From UBA3792 sp045114775 (GTDB lineage Bacteria > Bacillota > Clostridia > Christensenellales > CAG-138), in the NCBI GenBank assembly GCA_045114775.1, contig JBGULC010000008.1, positions 1 to 64,000 on the forward strand: DNA of 64,000 bases, read 5' to 3'. The notes under the pieces are model-generated. The model did no database searches, had not been told where the DNA came from, and worked only from the letters and a program-made list of their open reading frames with translations. Numbering within the stretch: the first letter of the stretch is position 1; each line of letters opens with the position of its first letter. Both the position numbers and the translations under genes were made by a program. Below are positions 41,528 to 49,313 of the stretch, in pieces.

Positions 41528-42331
41528 ATGAACAACACGTTCAGCAGGATCGGCGTATTCGACAGCGGCTTGGGCGGTCTGACCGTTCTGAACGCGATCT
41601 GCGCCGCAAACAAAGGCTTATCCATCGTCTATTTCGGCGACACGGCACGCGTGCCGTACGGTTCGCGCACCGAAGAAATCATCATTCGTTACGCCGAGCA
41701 GGACGTTCGCTTTCTGCTTTCCAAGGGCGTCGAAGCGATCGTCGTCGCCTGCGGCACCGTCAGCGCGATCGCGCTTTCCGAGCTTCGAAAGGAATTCTCG
41801 ATCCCGATCATCGGCGTGATCGAACCGGCATGCGACGCGGCGGCAAGGGTCACGAAAAGCAATCACATCTGCGTCATCGGGACGCAGGCGACCGTGCACA
41901 GCCACGCATATTCCGATTACATCACCGCCAAGTATCCGCATCTCAACGTCTCCGGCATCGGCTGTCCGCTGTTCGTGCCGTTGATCGAAAACGGGTTCCG
42001 CGAGGACGATCCGATCACGAAGATGACCGTCGAACGGTATCTTTCCCCGATCCGAAACACGAACATCGACACGTTGATCCTCGGCTGCACGCACTATCCG
42101 TTCCTGTCGAATGTGATCCAGGAAACGTTGCCGAACGTCAAGCTGATCGATATCGGCGTTGCGCTTTCCGAAGCAGTCGGCGCAACGATTCCGTTGCCGA
42201 AGAACATTTCCGACAACTTCGTGGAATACTGTTTCAGCGATCGTGAAACCGGATTCAAGCGCTTCGACACGGAGCATTTAAAGGACCTTCCGAACGGACC
42301 GATCAAGGCGATCAACATCGAATCCTTCTGA
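41528..42331 (+). CDS. murI: glutamate racemase
   Basis: A 267-residue cofactor-independent racemase that supplies D-glutamate for peptidoglycan. IGVFDSGLGGLTVL, YFGDTARVPYGSR and VVACGTVSAIAL (first catalytic Cys) are present. LILGCTHYPFL (second catalytic Cys) also matches the family. GTVSA where most enzymes have NTxSA is a small variation. The ribosome site is AGAGGG 6 bases from the ATG. It ends at a hairpin that overlaps the start region of spoIIID. Confidence 0.94.
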   Translation: MNNTFSRIGVFDSGLGGLTVLNAICAANKGLSIVYFGDTARVPYGSRTEEIIIRYAEQDVRFLLSKGVEAIVVACGTVSAIALSELRKEFSIPIIGVIEPACDAAARVTKSNHICVIGTQATVHSHAYSDYITAKYPHLNVSGIGCPLFVPLIENGFREDDPITKMTVERYLSPIRNTNIDTLILGCTHYPFLSNVIQETLPNVKLIDIGVALSEAVGATIPLPKNISDNFVEYCFSDRETGFKRFDTEHLKDLPNGPIKAINIESF

Positions 42332-42346
42332 CATAAAAAACAAACG

Positions 42347-42380
42347 CCCCCGTATACTGTATCAGCACAGTTTACGGGGG
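42347..42380 (+). terminator. murI terminator whose 3' arm is the spoIIID ribosome site
   Basis: Arms CCCCCGTATACTGT (42347-42360) and ACAGTTTACGGGGG (42367-42380) pair with one mismatch around a 6-base loop, followed by TATTTCTT. The GGGGG of the 3' arm lies 7 bases before the spoIIID TTG start and is the only ribosome site candidate. Confidence 0.75.
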
Positions 42381-42387
42381 TATTTCT

Positions 42388-42666
42388 TTGAACTGGTATG
42401 AAGAACGTATCTGCGAGGAAGCAGAATACATTGTCGAGCACAAGGCGACCGTGCGTGAAGCCGCTAAAGCGCTTTGTATCGGAAAGAGCACAGTCCACAA
42501 GGATGTGACGGAGCGACTGAAAACGATCCATCCCGGGCTTTATAAAAGCGTCAGGGACATTCTGAACACAAACAAGGCGGAGCGCCATCTTCGCGGCGGA
42601 AAAGCGACCCGCGATAAGTATGCAGTGCTTCGTCAGTGCGCCGGAGACGTGACTGCGGAAAGGTAG
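42388..42666 (+). CDS. spoIIID: sporulation transcriptional regulator SpoIIID
   Basis: A 92-residue DNA-binding protein of the mother-cell sporulation programme. MNWYEERICEEAEYIVE, then the helix-turn-helix ATVREAAKALCIGKSTVHKDVTERL, here seen as short blocks (ATVREAAKAL, GKSTVHKDV), match SpoIIID closely. The start codon is TTG. Its ribosome site is buried in the murI terminator hairpin. It converges on comF and the two coding ends overlap by 34 bases. The presence of this gene indicates endospore formation. Confidence 0.93.
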   Translation: MNWYEERICEEAEYIVEHKATVREAAKALCIGKSTVHKDVTERLKTIHPGLYKSVRDILNTNKAERHLRGGKATRDKYAVLRQCAGDVTAER

Positions 42667-43292
42667 ACCTTTTCTGCGCCGGCACGCTTCAGCGTCTTTG
42701 CGCATTCATAAACCGTCGCGCCGGTTGTGAACACGTCGTCGACAAGAACGATCCGCAGTCCTTTCACCAAAGGATCTGCGGTAAAGCTTCCGCGGATGTT
42801 TCTGCGGCGTTCCGCAGGATCGTTCAGTTTTTTCTGTTCGAACGTGAAGCGGTTCTTCCGAAGCAGTTCGGAGGAATACGGGATCTTCGTTGCATGGCTC
42901 AGATAAGATGCAAGAAGCTCGGTGTGGTTGAATCTCCGAAGCCATTTCTTCAGCGGATGCATCGGAACGGGCACGAGGATATCCGCGTTCCATTCCTTGG
43001 GAACGGAGAGAAACTGCGTAAAGAAACCCGCATACTCTGTTTGCCCGAGCTTCTTGAACCGCATTATGGCAGCGGAGATCTCGTCGCTGTACTGCAACCC
43101 CACCGTAATCCCGTCAAGCGGCGCAAAATACGTTGGATTCGGCAAATATTTCAGCTTTGCGCGGCACTTGTCGCATAGACCGTCTTCGCCGATCAAATCC
43201 TCTTCGTCACAAAGATAGCATTGATACGGTCCCGGCATCAATGCGTCGCCAAGAAAGCCGATATCCGATTTAACGCGATCCGATAGCGTCAT
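42633..43292 (-). CDS. comF: ComF-family phosphoribosyltransferase-like protein
   Basis: A 219-residue protein with an N-terminal zinc finger (CYLCDEEDLIGEDGLCDKC) and a phosphoribosyltransferase domain whose PRPP loop is RIVLVDDVFTTGATV. Homologues act in DNA uptake with the ComFA helicase, while many clostridial copies are stand-alone. The start (MTLSDRV) overlaps the recD2 stop by 23 bases. A longer in-frame start exists but lies further into recD2. Confidence 0.9.
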   Translation of the reverse strand: MTLSDRVKSDIGFLGDALMPGPYQCYLCDEEDLIGEDGLCDKCRAKLKYLPNPTYFAPLDGITVGLQYSDEISAAIMRFKKLGQTEYAGFFTQFLSVPKEWNADILVPVPMHPLKKWLRRFNHTELLASYLSHATKIPYSSELLRKNRFTFEQKKLNDPAERRRNIRGSFTADPLVKGLRIVLVDDVFTTGATVYECAKTLKRAGAEKVYLSAVTSPAH

Positions 43293-45474
43293 ATTCGATG
43301 AGCCTTTCCCGCAATCCCGTGTTCCGTTCGCTCTTTCTCGCATTGCGAACCATCAGTGCAATCGTATCGCTTCTGCCGATCCCGTAAACCAGCTTCTTTG
43401 CGCGTGTGACGGCCGTATACAGAAGGTTCCTTGTCAGCAGCGGCATAGGACCGCCTGCAAGGGGAAGCAGTACCGTCTGAAATTCCGAGCCCTGACTTTT
43501 GTGGATCGTGATGCAGTAGGCAAGGTCGATCTCTTCCATCTGCGCGAACGCGTATTCCGCAACGCGTCCGTCGTCAAAGGCGATCACCGCATATTTTTCA
43601 TGCAGATCGATCTTCAGGATCGTGCCGAGATCACCGTTAAAAACGCCGGCGCCTTCCTCAAAGCCTCCGCTATGCACGGATCTTCTCCATACCGTCTTAT
43701 AGTTATTCCGGATCTGCATGATCTTATCGCCTTCCCGAAACAGCGTATTGCCGACGGCATGCTCTGTCTTCACGAACGCGGGCGGATTGCAGACGTCCTG
43801 TAAAAGCTTGTTCAGTTCAACGACGCCGAGTGGTCCCGTTTTCATGGGAACAAGGACCTGCACGTCCATCATGGGCTCGCTCGTATTGAGTCGGGAAGCG
43901 GCTTTTCGCATCAATTCTGTCAGCCTTGCGCGAATTCGGTCCGTATTCGCGATCTCCTCAAACAGGAAATCGGAATCGCGATCGGTCAGATACGGCATTT
44001 TTCCGTTGTTGATCAGGTGCGCGTTGCGAACGATATTCGAACGCTGCGCCTGTCGAAAGATCTCTGTCAGACGGAAACAGGGAAGCGTTTCGGAGGCAAG
44101 CGCATCGGAAAAGACGTTCCCGCATCCGACCGGAGGAAGCTGATCCCGATCGCCGACAAGAACAAGGCGCGTACCTTTGGTCAACGCATGCAAAAGTGCA
44201 TACATCAACGGCGCGTCGACCATGGACATTTCATCGACGATCAACATATCTGTGAGCAGCGGATTATCCTTATTTCGCTGAAAGCCTTCTCCCGGAATGT
44301 ACTCTAACAGGCGATGGATCGTTCTTGCGTCGCAGCCGGTCGCTTCCGTCATACGCTTTGCGGCACGTCCCGTCGGCGCAGCAAGCTCGACCGCATATCC
44401 TTTCTCCTGCATAACGTCAAGAATACAGCGGATGATCGTCGTTTTGCCGGTTCCGGGACCGCCCGTGATGATCGAAACGCCGCAGTTCAGTGCGAGCATG
44501 ACCGCCTGTTCCTGCTCTACAGACAGCTCCATACCGACGTCTTTCTGCCAATGATGCAGATCCCATACTTCAATAACGGGAGGCGTGTTCAGCAGAAGCA
44601 GCTTTTTCGCAATAGAGTCCTCGATCCTGAACAGGTAGGGGAGATAGATCGCATCCTGCCCGTTGATTTCGGAACGGAGAAGATCGCTTCCGCTTTCCAT
44701 CCATTCAACGGTTTCTTCGATTCGCTCGCGTGAAGCGCCAAGCAGACCGGAGGCGCGCTCGATCAGAACCTGATCGTACAAAAACATATCGCCGCGCTCG
44801 TCCCGCGCCTGCTGCAGGCAGTATCGGATCCCGGCCATCAATCGGGCGAGAGAATCCTGCTCAAAGCCGGAGACATGCGTTGCGATCCGATCCGCGGTCA
44901 AAAATCCGATCCCTTCGATATCGTCGATAAGCTGATACGGATTTTCCTGTATCTTTGCAAGGCAGAGTTCACCGTATGTCTGCATCATCTTATAAGCCTG
45001 TCCTACGGTAACGCCGTACGGTTCAAGGCTCAGGAGAATATCGCGGAAGAGCTTTTTCTCGCGGAAAGATTCCGAGATCATTGCAGCTTTTTTCTTGCCG
45101 ATCCCCGGTACTTCAACAAGCCGCTCCGGCTCTTTTTCAAGCACCTCGAGCGTCTCCATGCCGAACGTCGAAACGATCGCACGCGCCATTGCGGGGCCTA
45201 CGCCGCGCACGACGCCGCTTTCCAGGTATCTGATGATCGCGGAATTGCTTGACGGAGCCGTACGTTCAAAGGAAACGACTTTGAACTGCGTGCCGAACCG
45301 CGGATGATACGTTTCGTCGCCGGTCAGGTTTACAGTGTCGCCGACGTTCAGAAGCGGAAGCGTTCCGACGCAGGTCGTCGTCTGTTTTTCGTCGTCGGAA
45401 AGAAGCGATAGAACGGTATATCCGTTTGTCGCGTTGCGATAGACGATCGATTGTACGGTTCCTCTCAGTTCCAT
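43270..45474 (-). CDS. recD2: RecD2-type DNA helicase
   Basis: A 734-residue superfamily 1B helicase unwinding DNA 5' to 3', acting in repair without RecBC. An OB-like N-terminal part (ELRGTVQSIVYRNATNGYTVL) and helix-hairpin-helix repeats (VRGVGPAMARAI, VPGIGKKKAAMI) precede the motor. Walker A is ITGGPGTGKTT, motif II is LIVDEMSMVD, motif III is LVGDRDQLPPVG and the last motifs are TIHKSQGSEF and LLYTAVTRAKK. The ATG at 45474 takes its GGAGG from the 3' arm of the glyS terminator. Confidence 0.94.
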   Translation of the reverse strand: MELRGTVQSIVYRNATNGYTVLSLLSDDEKQTTTCVGTLPLLNVGDTVNLTGDETYHPRFGTQFKVVSFERTAPSSNSAIIRYLESGVVRGVGPAMARAIVSTFGMETLEVLEKEPERLVEVPGIGKKKAAMISESFREKKLFRDILLSLEPYGVTVGQAYKMMQTYGELCLAKIQENPYQLIDDIEGIGFLTADRIATHVSGFEQDSLARLMAGIRYCLQQARDERGDMFLYDQVLIERASGLLGASRERIEETVEWMESGSDLLRSEINGQDAIYLPYLFRIEDSIAKKLLLLNTPPVIEVWDLHHWQKDVGMELSVEQEQAVMLALNCGVSIITGGPGTGKTTIIRCILDVMQEKGYAVELAAPTGRAAKRMTEATGCDARTIHRLLEYIPGEGFQRNKDNPLLTDMLIVDEMSMVDAPLMYALLHALTKGTRLVLVGDRDQLPPVGCGNVFSDALASETLPCFRLTEIFRQAQRSNIVRNAHLINNGKMPYLTDRDSDFLFEEIANTDRIRARLTELMRKAASRLNTSEPMMDVQVLVPMKTGPLGVVELNKLLQDVCNPPAFVKTEHAVGNTLFREGDKIMQIRNNYKTVWRRSVHSGGFEEGAGVFNGDLGTILKIDLHEKYAVIAFDDGRVAEYAFAQMEEIDLAYCITIHKSQGSEFQTVLLPLAGGPMPLLTRNLLYTAVTRAKKLVYGIGRSDTIALMVRNARKSERNTGLRERLIEYDAIGSR

Positions 45475-45482
45475 TGCAAAAA

Positions 45483-45502
45483 GCCTCCGGTCACCCGGAG
45501 GC
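45483..45502 (-). terminator. glyS terminator whose 3' arm is the recD2 ribosome site
   Basis: Perfect arms GCCTCCGG (45483-45490) and CCGGAGGC (45495-45502), loop of four, followed on the minus strand by TTTTT. The minus-strand 3' arm contains GGAGG 9 bases before the recD2 ATG. Confidence 0.8.
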
Positions 45503-45509
45503 AAGGTCC

Positions 45510-46904
45510 TCAGAAATCAAGACGCTGTTCAATATAGTTCCGCAGTTCCGAAATCGGCAGGCGGACCTGCTCCATGGTGTCGCGGTCGCGAACCGTCACG
45601 CAATGATCGTTTTCGGAGTCGAAATCGTATGTGATGCACAGCGGCGTGCCGATCTCGTCCTCACGGCGATAGCGCTTGCCGATCGAACCGGTCTCATCGA
45701 AGTCCACGGAGAAGTGTTTCAGAAGGTCGAGATAGATCTCGTTCGCCTGTGCAGACAGCTTCTTCGAAAGCGGCAGAACGGCCGCCTTGAACGGAGCGAG
45801 AGCCGGATGCAAATGCAGAACCGTACGGACGTCGTTCTCGAGCTGCTGCTCCTCATATGCGTTGCAGAGCACGGCAAGCACGGTACGCTCTACGCCGAGC
45901 GAGGGCTCAATAACGTAGGGGATATAGCGCTCGTTCTTTTCGGCGTTGTAGTAGGTCAGATCCTTGCCGGATGCGTTCTGGTGCTGTGTAAGATCATAAT
46001 CGGTACGGTCCGCAACGCCCCAAAGCTCGCCCCAGCCGAAGGGGAACTTGAATTCAAAGTCCGTAGTCGCCTTGGAATAGAACACGAGCTCGTCGGGATC
46101 GTGATCGCGAAGACGAAGGTTCTCGTCCTTGATGCCGATCGACAGCAGGAACTTATGGCAGTAGCTGCGCCAGTAGTCGAACCATTCGAGGTCGGTTCCC
46201 GGTTCGCAGAAGAACTCAAGCTCCATCTGCTCAAATTCGCGCACGCGGAAAATGAAATTGCCGGGCGTGATTTCGTTGCGGAAGCTCTTGCCGATCTGGC
46301 CGATGCCGAACGGAAGCTTCTTGCGCGTGGTGCGCTGCACGTTCGCAAAGTTCACAAAGATGCCCTGCGCGGTCTCCGGACGAAGATAGACCGTATTCTT
46401 CGCATCCTCGGTTACGCCCTGGAACGTTTTGAACATCAGGTTGAACTGCCGGATATCGGTAAAATTGTGCTTGCCGCAGGTGGGGCAGGGGATCTGATGC
46501 TCCTCGATAAACGCTTTCATCTCCGCCTGCGTAAAAGCGTCGATCGGCTTTTCGAGCGCAAAACCGTTTTCGGAAGACCAGTCCTCAATGAGCTTGTCGG
46601 CACGGAAACGCTCTTTGCATTCACGGCAATCCATCAAAGGATCCGAAAACCCTCCGAGATGGCCGGATGCCTTCCATGTTTCGGAATTCATCAGAATCGC
46701 GGCGTCGAGGCCGACGTTATACGGACTTTCCTGAACGAATTTCTTCCACCAGGCTTTTTTGACGTTGTTTTTCAGTTCTACGCCGAGAGGGCCGTAGTCC
46801 CACGTATTGCTGAGACCGCCGTAAATCTCGGAACCGGCGAAGATAAAGCCGCGGTTCTTGCAGAGTACAACGATCTTATCCATCGAATATGCGTTTTGTT
46901 CCAT
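45510..46904 (-). CDS. glyS: glycyl-tRNA synthetase, dimeric type
   Basis: A 464-residue class II synthetase of the single-chain alpha2 type. Motif 1 lies near GLSNTWDYGPLGVELKNN, motif 2 reads FRNEITPGNFIFRVREFEQME, and motif 3 reads EPSLGVERTVLAVL. Two zinc-like Cys pairs are seen (CRECKERF and CPTCGKHNF). It charges tRNA-Gly. The ATG at 46904 has GGAGG upstream and a strong promoter. Confidence 0.96.
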   Translation of the reverse strand: MEQNAYSMDKIVVLCKNRGFIFAGSEIYGGLSNTWDYGPLGVELKNNVKKAWWKKFVQESPYNVGLDAAILMNSETWKASGHLGGFSDPLMDCRECKERFRADKLIEDWSSENGFALEKPIDAFTQAEMKAFIEEHQIPCPTCGKHNFTDIRQFNLMFKTFQGVTEDAKNTVYLRPETAQGIFVNFANVQRTTRKKLPFGIGQIGKSFRNEITPGNFIFRVREFEQMELEFFCEPGTDLEWFDYWRSYCHKFLLSIGIKDENLRLRDHDPDELVFYSKATTDFEFKFPFGWGELWGVADRTDYDLTQHQNASGKDLTYYNAEKNERYIPYVIEPSLGVERTVLAVLCNAYEEQQLENDVRTVLHLHPALAPFKAAVLPLSKKLSAQANEIYLDLLKHFSVDFDETGSIGKRYRREDEIGTPLCITYDFDSENDHCVTVRDRDTMEQVRLPISELRNYIEQRLDF

Positions 46905-46930
46905 AGTTTTCTCCTCCGTTTATCCATGCT

Positions 46931-46959
46931 ATTATCATGCGAAACGGCTTATTTGTCAA
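46931..46959 (-). promoter_or_regulatory. promoter of glyS
   Basis: On the minus strand a perfect TTGACA (46954-46959), a 17-base spacer and GATAAT (46931-46936). CCGTTT in the spacer is complementary to AAACGG that runs into the GGAGG ribosome site. Confidence 0.8.
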
Positions 46960-47063
46960 GCGGTTTGCAAATATCGAAAACCAAGGAACCAAACGTGCGC
47001 CTGCTTCATACTATACTGTAACGACGGAAATCCGTCGAATCAACATGAACGGAGGAACAAAGA

Positions 47064-47261
47064 ATGTTCAATAATCTCGGCGGCACCAATCTGACCTGGC
47101 TGCTCGTTCTGATCCTGCTCATCGGCGACGGCGACAACGGAATGGGTATTTCCTGCGATACGCTGATCTGGCTGCTTCTCCTGTCCCGCTTCTGCGGCGG
47201 CGAAAACTGCGGTTGCGGCTGCGGCAATCAGAACCGTACGTGCGGCTGCTCTGCAATGTAA
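47064..47261 (+). CDS. small hydrophobic cysteine- and glycine-rich protein
   Basis: A 65-residue protein. It has two hydrophobic stretches (TWLLVLILLIGDG and TLIWLLLLSRF) and a C-terminal Cys-rich tail with CGCGCGNQN and CGC. GGAGG lies 10 bases before the ATG. Short proteins of this make-up recur in Clostridia and have been suspected as spore or envelope components. I do not know its function. Upstream CATACTAT (47010-47017) resembles a sporulation sigma -10 box, but no good -35 partner is seen. Confidence 0.75.
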   Translation: MFNNLGGTNLTWLLVLILLIGDGDNGMGISCDTLIWLLLLSRFCGGENCGCGCGNQNRTCGCSAM

Positions 47262-47275
47262 TTGCAAAAAGCTCT

Positions 47276-47303
47276 TTGAAAATCGCCTCCTTTGTGGTAT
47301 AAT
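47276..47303 (+). promoter_or_regulatory. promoter of the HMA protein-mnmA operon
   Basis: TTGAAA (47276-47281), a 16-base spacer and a perfect TATAAT (47298-47303), 22 bases before the ATG at 47326. Confidence 0.75.
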
Positions 47304-47322
47304 GCCATCAAAGGAGGCGATT
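47281..47322 (+). promoter_or_regulatory. inverted repeat joining promoter spacer and ribosome site
   Basis: Perfect 14-base arms: AATCGCCTCCTTTG (47281-47294), inside the promoter spacer, and CAAAGGAGGCGATT (47309-47322), which holds the Shine-Dalgarno. The -10 box lies in the 14-base loop. Transcripts from this promoter would lack the left arm. Read-through RNA from upstream would have it and could fold over the ribosome site. It could also be a repressor operator. Confidence 0.7.
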
Positions 47323-47325
47323 CCG

Positions 47326-47514
47326 ATGTTGTTGAAGATCGAAGGCATGGGCTGCATGCGCTGTGTCGCTAAGGTAAAAAAGGCTATGGAGGCGATCAGC
47401 GCGAATGTGATCTCCTGCGAGATCGGCGTTTGCGAGATCGAAGGCGTATCCGATACCGATCTGATCCGCGATACGATCAAAGAGATCGGATTTGAACTGA
47501 TCTCTGCCGAATGA
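47326..47514 (+). CDS. heavy-metal-associated (HMA) domain protein
   Basis: A 62-residue ferredoxin-like fold protein with GMGCMRCVAKVKKAME, the GMxCxxC metal-binding loop of CopZ and P-type ATPase domains. It would bind Cu(I) or a similar soft metal. No metal ATPase is nearby. Its stop overlaps the mnmA start as ATGATG, so it is coupled to a tRNA thiolation gene, which is unusual. A thiol-carrier role for the CxxC pair is a possible alternative. Confidence 0.85.
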   Translation: MLLKIEGMGCMRCVAKVKKAMEAISANVISCEIGVCEIEGVSDTDLIRDTIKEIGFELISAE

Positions 47515-48599
47515 TGGAACATATCGTTGTAGGAATGTCAGGCGGCGTGGACAGCTCTGTCGCAGCTTATCTTCTGAAGCGACATGGTTTTGATGTTGTC
47601 GGCATTTTTATGAAAAACTGGGAAGAAAACGATGAGGACGGCGTTTGTACGGCGACCGCGGATTATGCAGACGTCCGCAGTGTTTGCGAAACGATCGGCA
47701 TACCGTATTACACCGTGAATTTCGCAAAAGAATACCGCGACCGCGTATTCTCGTATTTTCTTGACGAATACCAAAAAGGACGCACGCCCAATCCGGATGT
47801 TCTGTGCAACTGCGAGATCAAGTTCAAGGCGTTTCTCGATTTTGCTCTGTCCACCGGCGCGGGTCTCCTGGCGACCGGTCATTATTGCCGTCTGAATGCG
47901 GACAAGCTCCTGCTTCGCGGCGCCGATCCGGGAAAAGATCAATCCTATTTCCTCGCGGGATTGACGCACAAGCAACTGGAACGCGTCGTTTTTCCGATCG
48001 GCGATCTGATGAAATCCGAAGTACGCGCGATCGCCAAAGCACAGAATTTTACGAACGCGCTGAAAAAGGACAGCACCGGCGTTTGCTTCATCGGCGAACG
48101 CAATTTCAAGCAATTTCTGATGCAGTACCTGCCCGCCCAGCGGGGCGACATCGTTGACGAACACGGCAGAAAGATCGGAACGCATGACGGATTGATGTAT
48201 TACACCCTCGGACAGCGCAGAGGACTCGGGATCGGCGGAAGGTGCGACGGAACGGGGGAGAGCTGGTTCGTGATCGGAAAGGATCTGAAGCGAAATCTTC
48301 TGATCGTTCAGCAGGGGGAACACGAGGAGCTCTATTCGACCGCGCTTGAGTCGGATCGAATCAACTGGATTGCGGGAGCGCCGCCCGCAGACAGCTTTTC
48401 GTGCACCGCGAAATTCCGATATCGTCAGCCGGATCAGAACGTCACGGTTTCCGTTGCGGGAAACGGAGCGTGCGTTTCGTTTGAAAAGCCGCAGCGTGCC
48501 GTTACACCCGGTCAATGGGTCGTTTTCTATCGGGACGATCTCTGCCTCGGCGGCGGACCGATCGACCGCGTCATGCCTTTGAAAGCCATAACCGTATGA
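47511..48599 (+). CDS. mnmA: tRNA-specific 2-thiouridylase
   Basis: A 362-residue enzyme that puts sulfur on U34 of tRNA-Lys, -Glu and -Gln. VVGMSGGVDSSVAA is the ATP pyrophosphatase loop. The catalytic Cys pair lies in NPDVLCNCEIKF and DSTGVCFIGER. YYTLGQRRGLGIGG and the C-terminal beta domain follow. The start may be 47511 or 47514. It is coupled on both sides (HMA gene before, trmK after) by ATGA overlaps. Confidence 0.95.
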   Translation: MMEHIVVGMSGGVDSSVAAYLLKRHGFDVVGIFMKNWEENDEDGVCTATADYADVRSVCETIGIPYYTVNFAKEYRDRVFSYFLDEYQKGRTPNPDVLCNCEIKFKAFLDFALSTGAGLLATGHYCRLNADKLLLRGADPGKDQSYFLAGLTHKQLERVVFPIGDLMKSEVRAIAKAQNFTNALKKDSTGVCFIGERNFKQFLMQYLPAQRGDIVDEHGRKIGTHDGLMYYTLGQRRGLGIGGRCDGTGESWFVIGKDLKRNLLIVQQGEHEELYSTALESDRINWIAGAPPADSFSCTAKFRYRQPDQNVTVSVAGNGACVSFEKPQRAVTPGQWVVFYRDDLCLGGGPIDRVMPLKAITV

Positions 48600-49297
48600 G
48601 AGAACGACGTGTCAACATCACACCGCGGCTTCACGCGGCATTGGATATGCTGAACGGATATGCAGTCGTCGCGGACATCGGCTGCGATCACGGCCGATTG
48701 ACCGCAGCGCTGCTGCAGCGGAATGTCTGCAAACAAGTGATTGCCTCGGATATCAGCGAGCCTTCGCTCGAAAAGGCGAAACAGTTGATTCGGCATATCG
48801 GTCTTGACGATCGCGTTTCATTTCGCACAGGCGACGGATGTCACGTACTGCATCCGGGAGAATGCGACGCGCTCGTGATGCTCGGTATGGGCGGCACGCT
48901 GATGTGCCGTATCCTGGAAGAATGCGCCGTACCGCTCATGGGAGCAAAAGCGATCGTTCTGCAGCCGATGCGCGCGCAGAACGATATACGCGAATATCTG
49001 TACCGCAACCGGTTTCATATCATTGCCGACCGTGTCGTTTCGGATCACGGCCGTTATTATCAGGTGATCAAAGCAGTCCCCGGAGATATGTACGACACGG
49101 TACCCGAAGCGTTTCCGGAAGAGTTTTATGACGTCGGTTATCGTGCCTTTGCCGATCGCGAAGAGTTGCTCCCGGCGCTTTGCGAAGAACAGCTGAAGTA
49201 TCACGAGAAAATGCTGCTTTCCGCCGTCGGAACGGAGGGGGAAATCGTTCTGCGCAGTAAGGTGAAAGCGATGCAGCAGATTTTGGATGCCTTTTGA
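48596..49297 (+). CDS. trmK: tRNA (adenine(22)-N1)-methyltransferase
   Basis: A 233-residue SAM-dependent methyltransferase of the TrmK family. ITPRLHAALDML is the family start, VVADIGCDHGRLTAAL the SAM-binding glycine loop, VIASDISEPSLEKA the acidic loop and LVMLGMGGTLMCRILE the next block. The ATG at 48596 overlaps the mnmA stop. It is followed by the Nif3 gene, the usual neighbour in Firmicutes. Confidence 0.93.
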   Translation: MRERRVNITPRLHAALDMLNGYAVVADIGCDHGRLTAALLQRNVCKQVIASDISEPSLEKAKQLIRHIGLDDRVSFRTGDGCHVLHPGECDALVMLGMGGTLMCRILEECAVPLMGAKAIVLQPMRAQNDIREYLYRNRFHIIADRVVSDHGRYYQVIKAVPGDMYDTVPEAFPEEFYDVGYRAFADREELLPALCEEQLKYHEKMLLSAVGTEGEIVLRSKVKAMQQILDAF

Positions 49298-49313
49298 AAT
49301 AAGGAGGATCGCT

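Noticed and set aside
45426..47021. 531-codon plus-strand open frame opposite glyS
   Set aside because: Shadow of glyS. It has no ribosome site and no domain.
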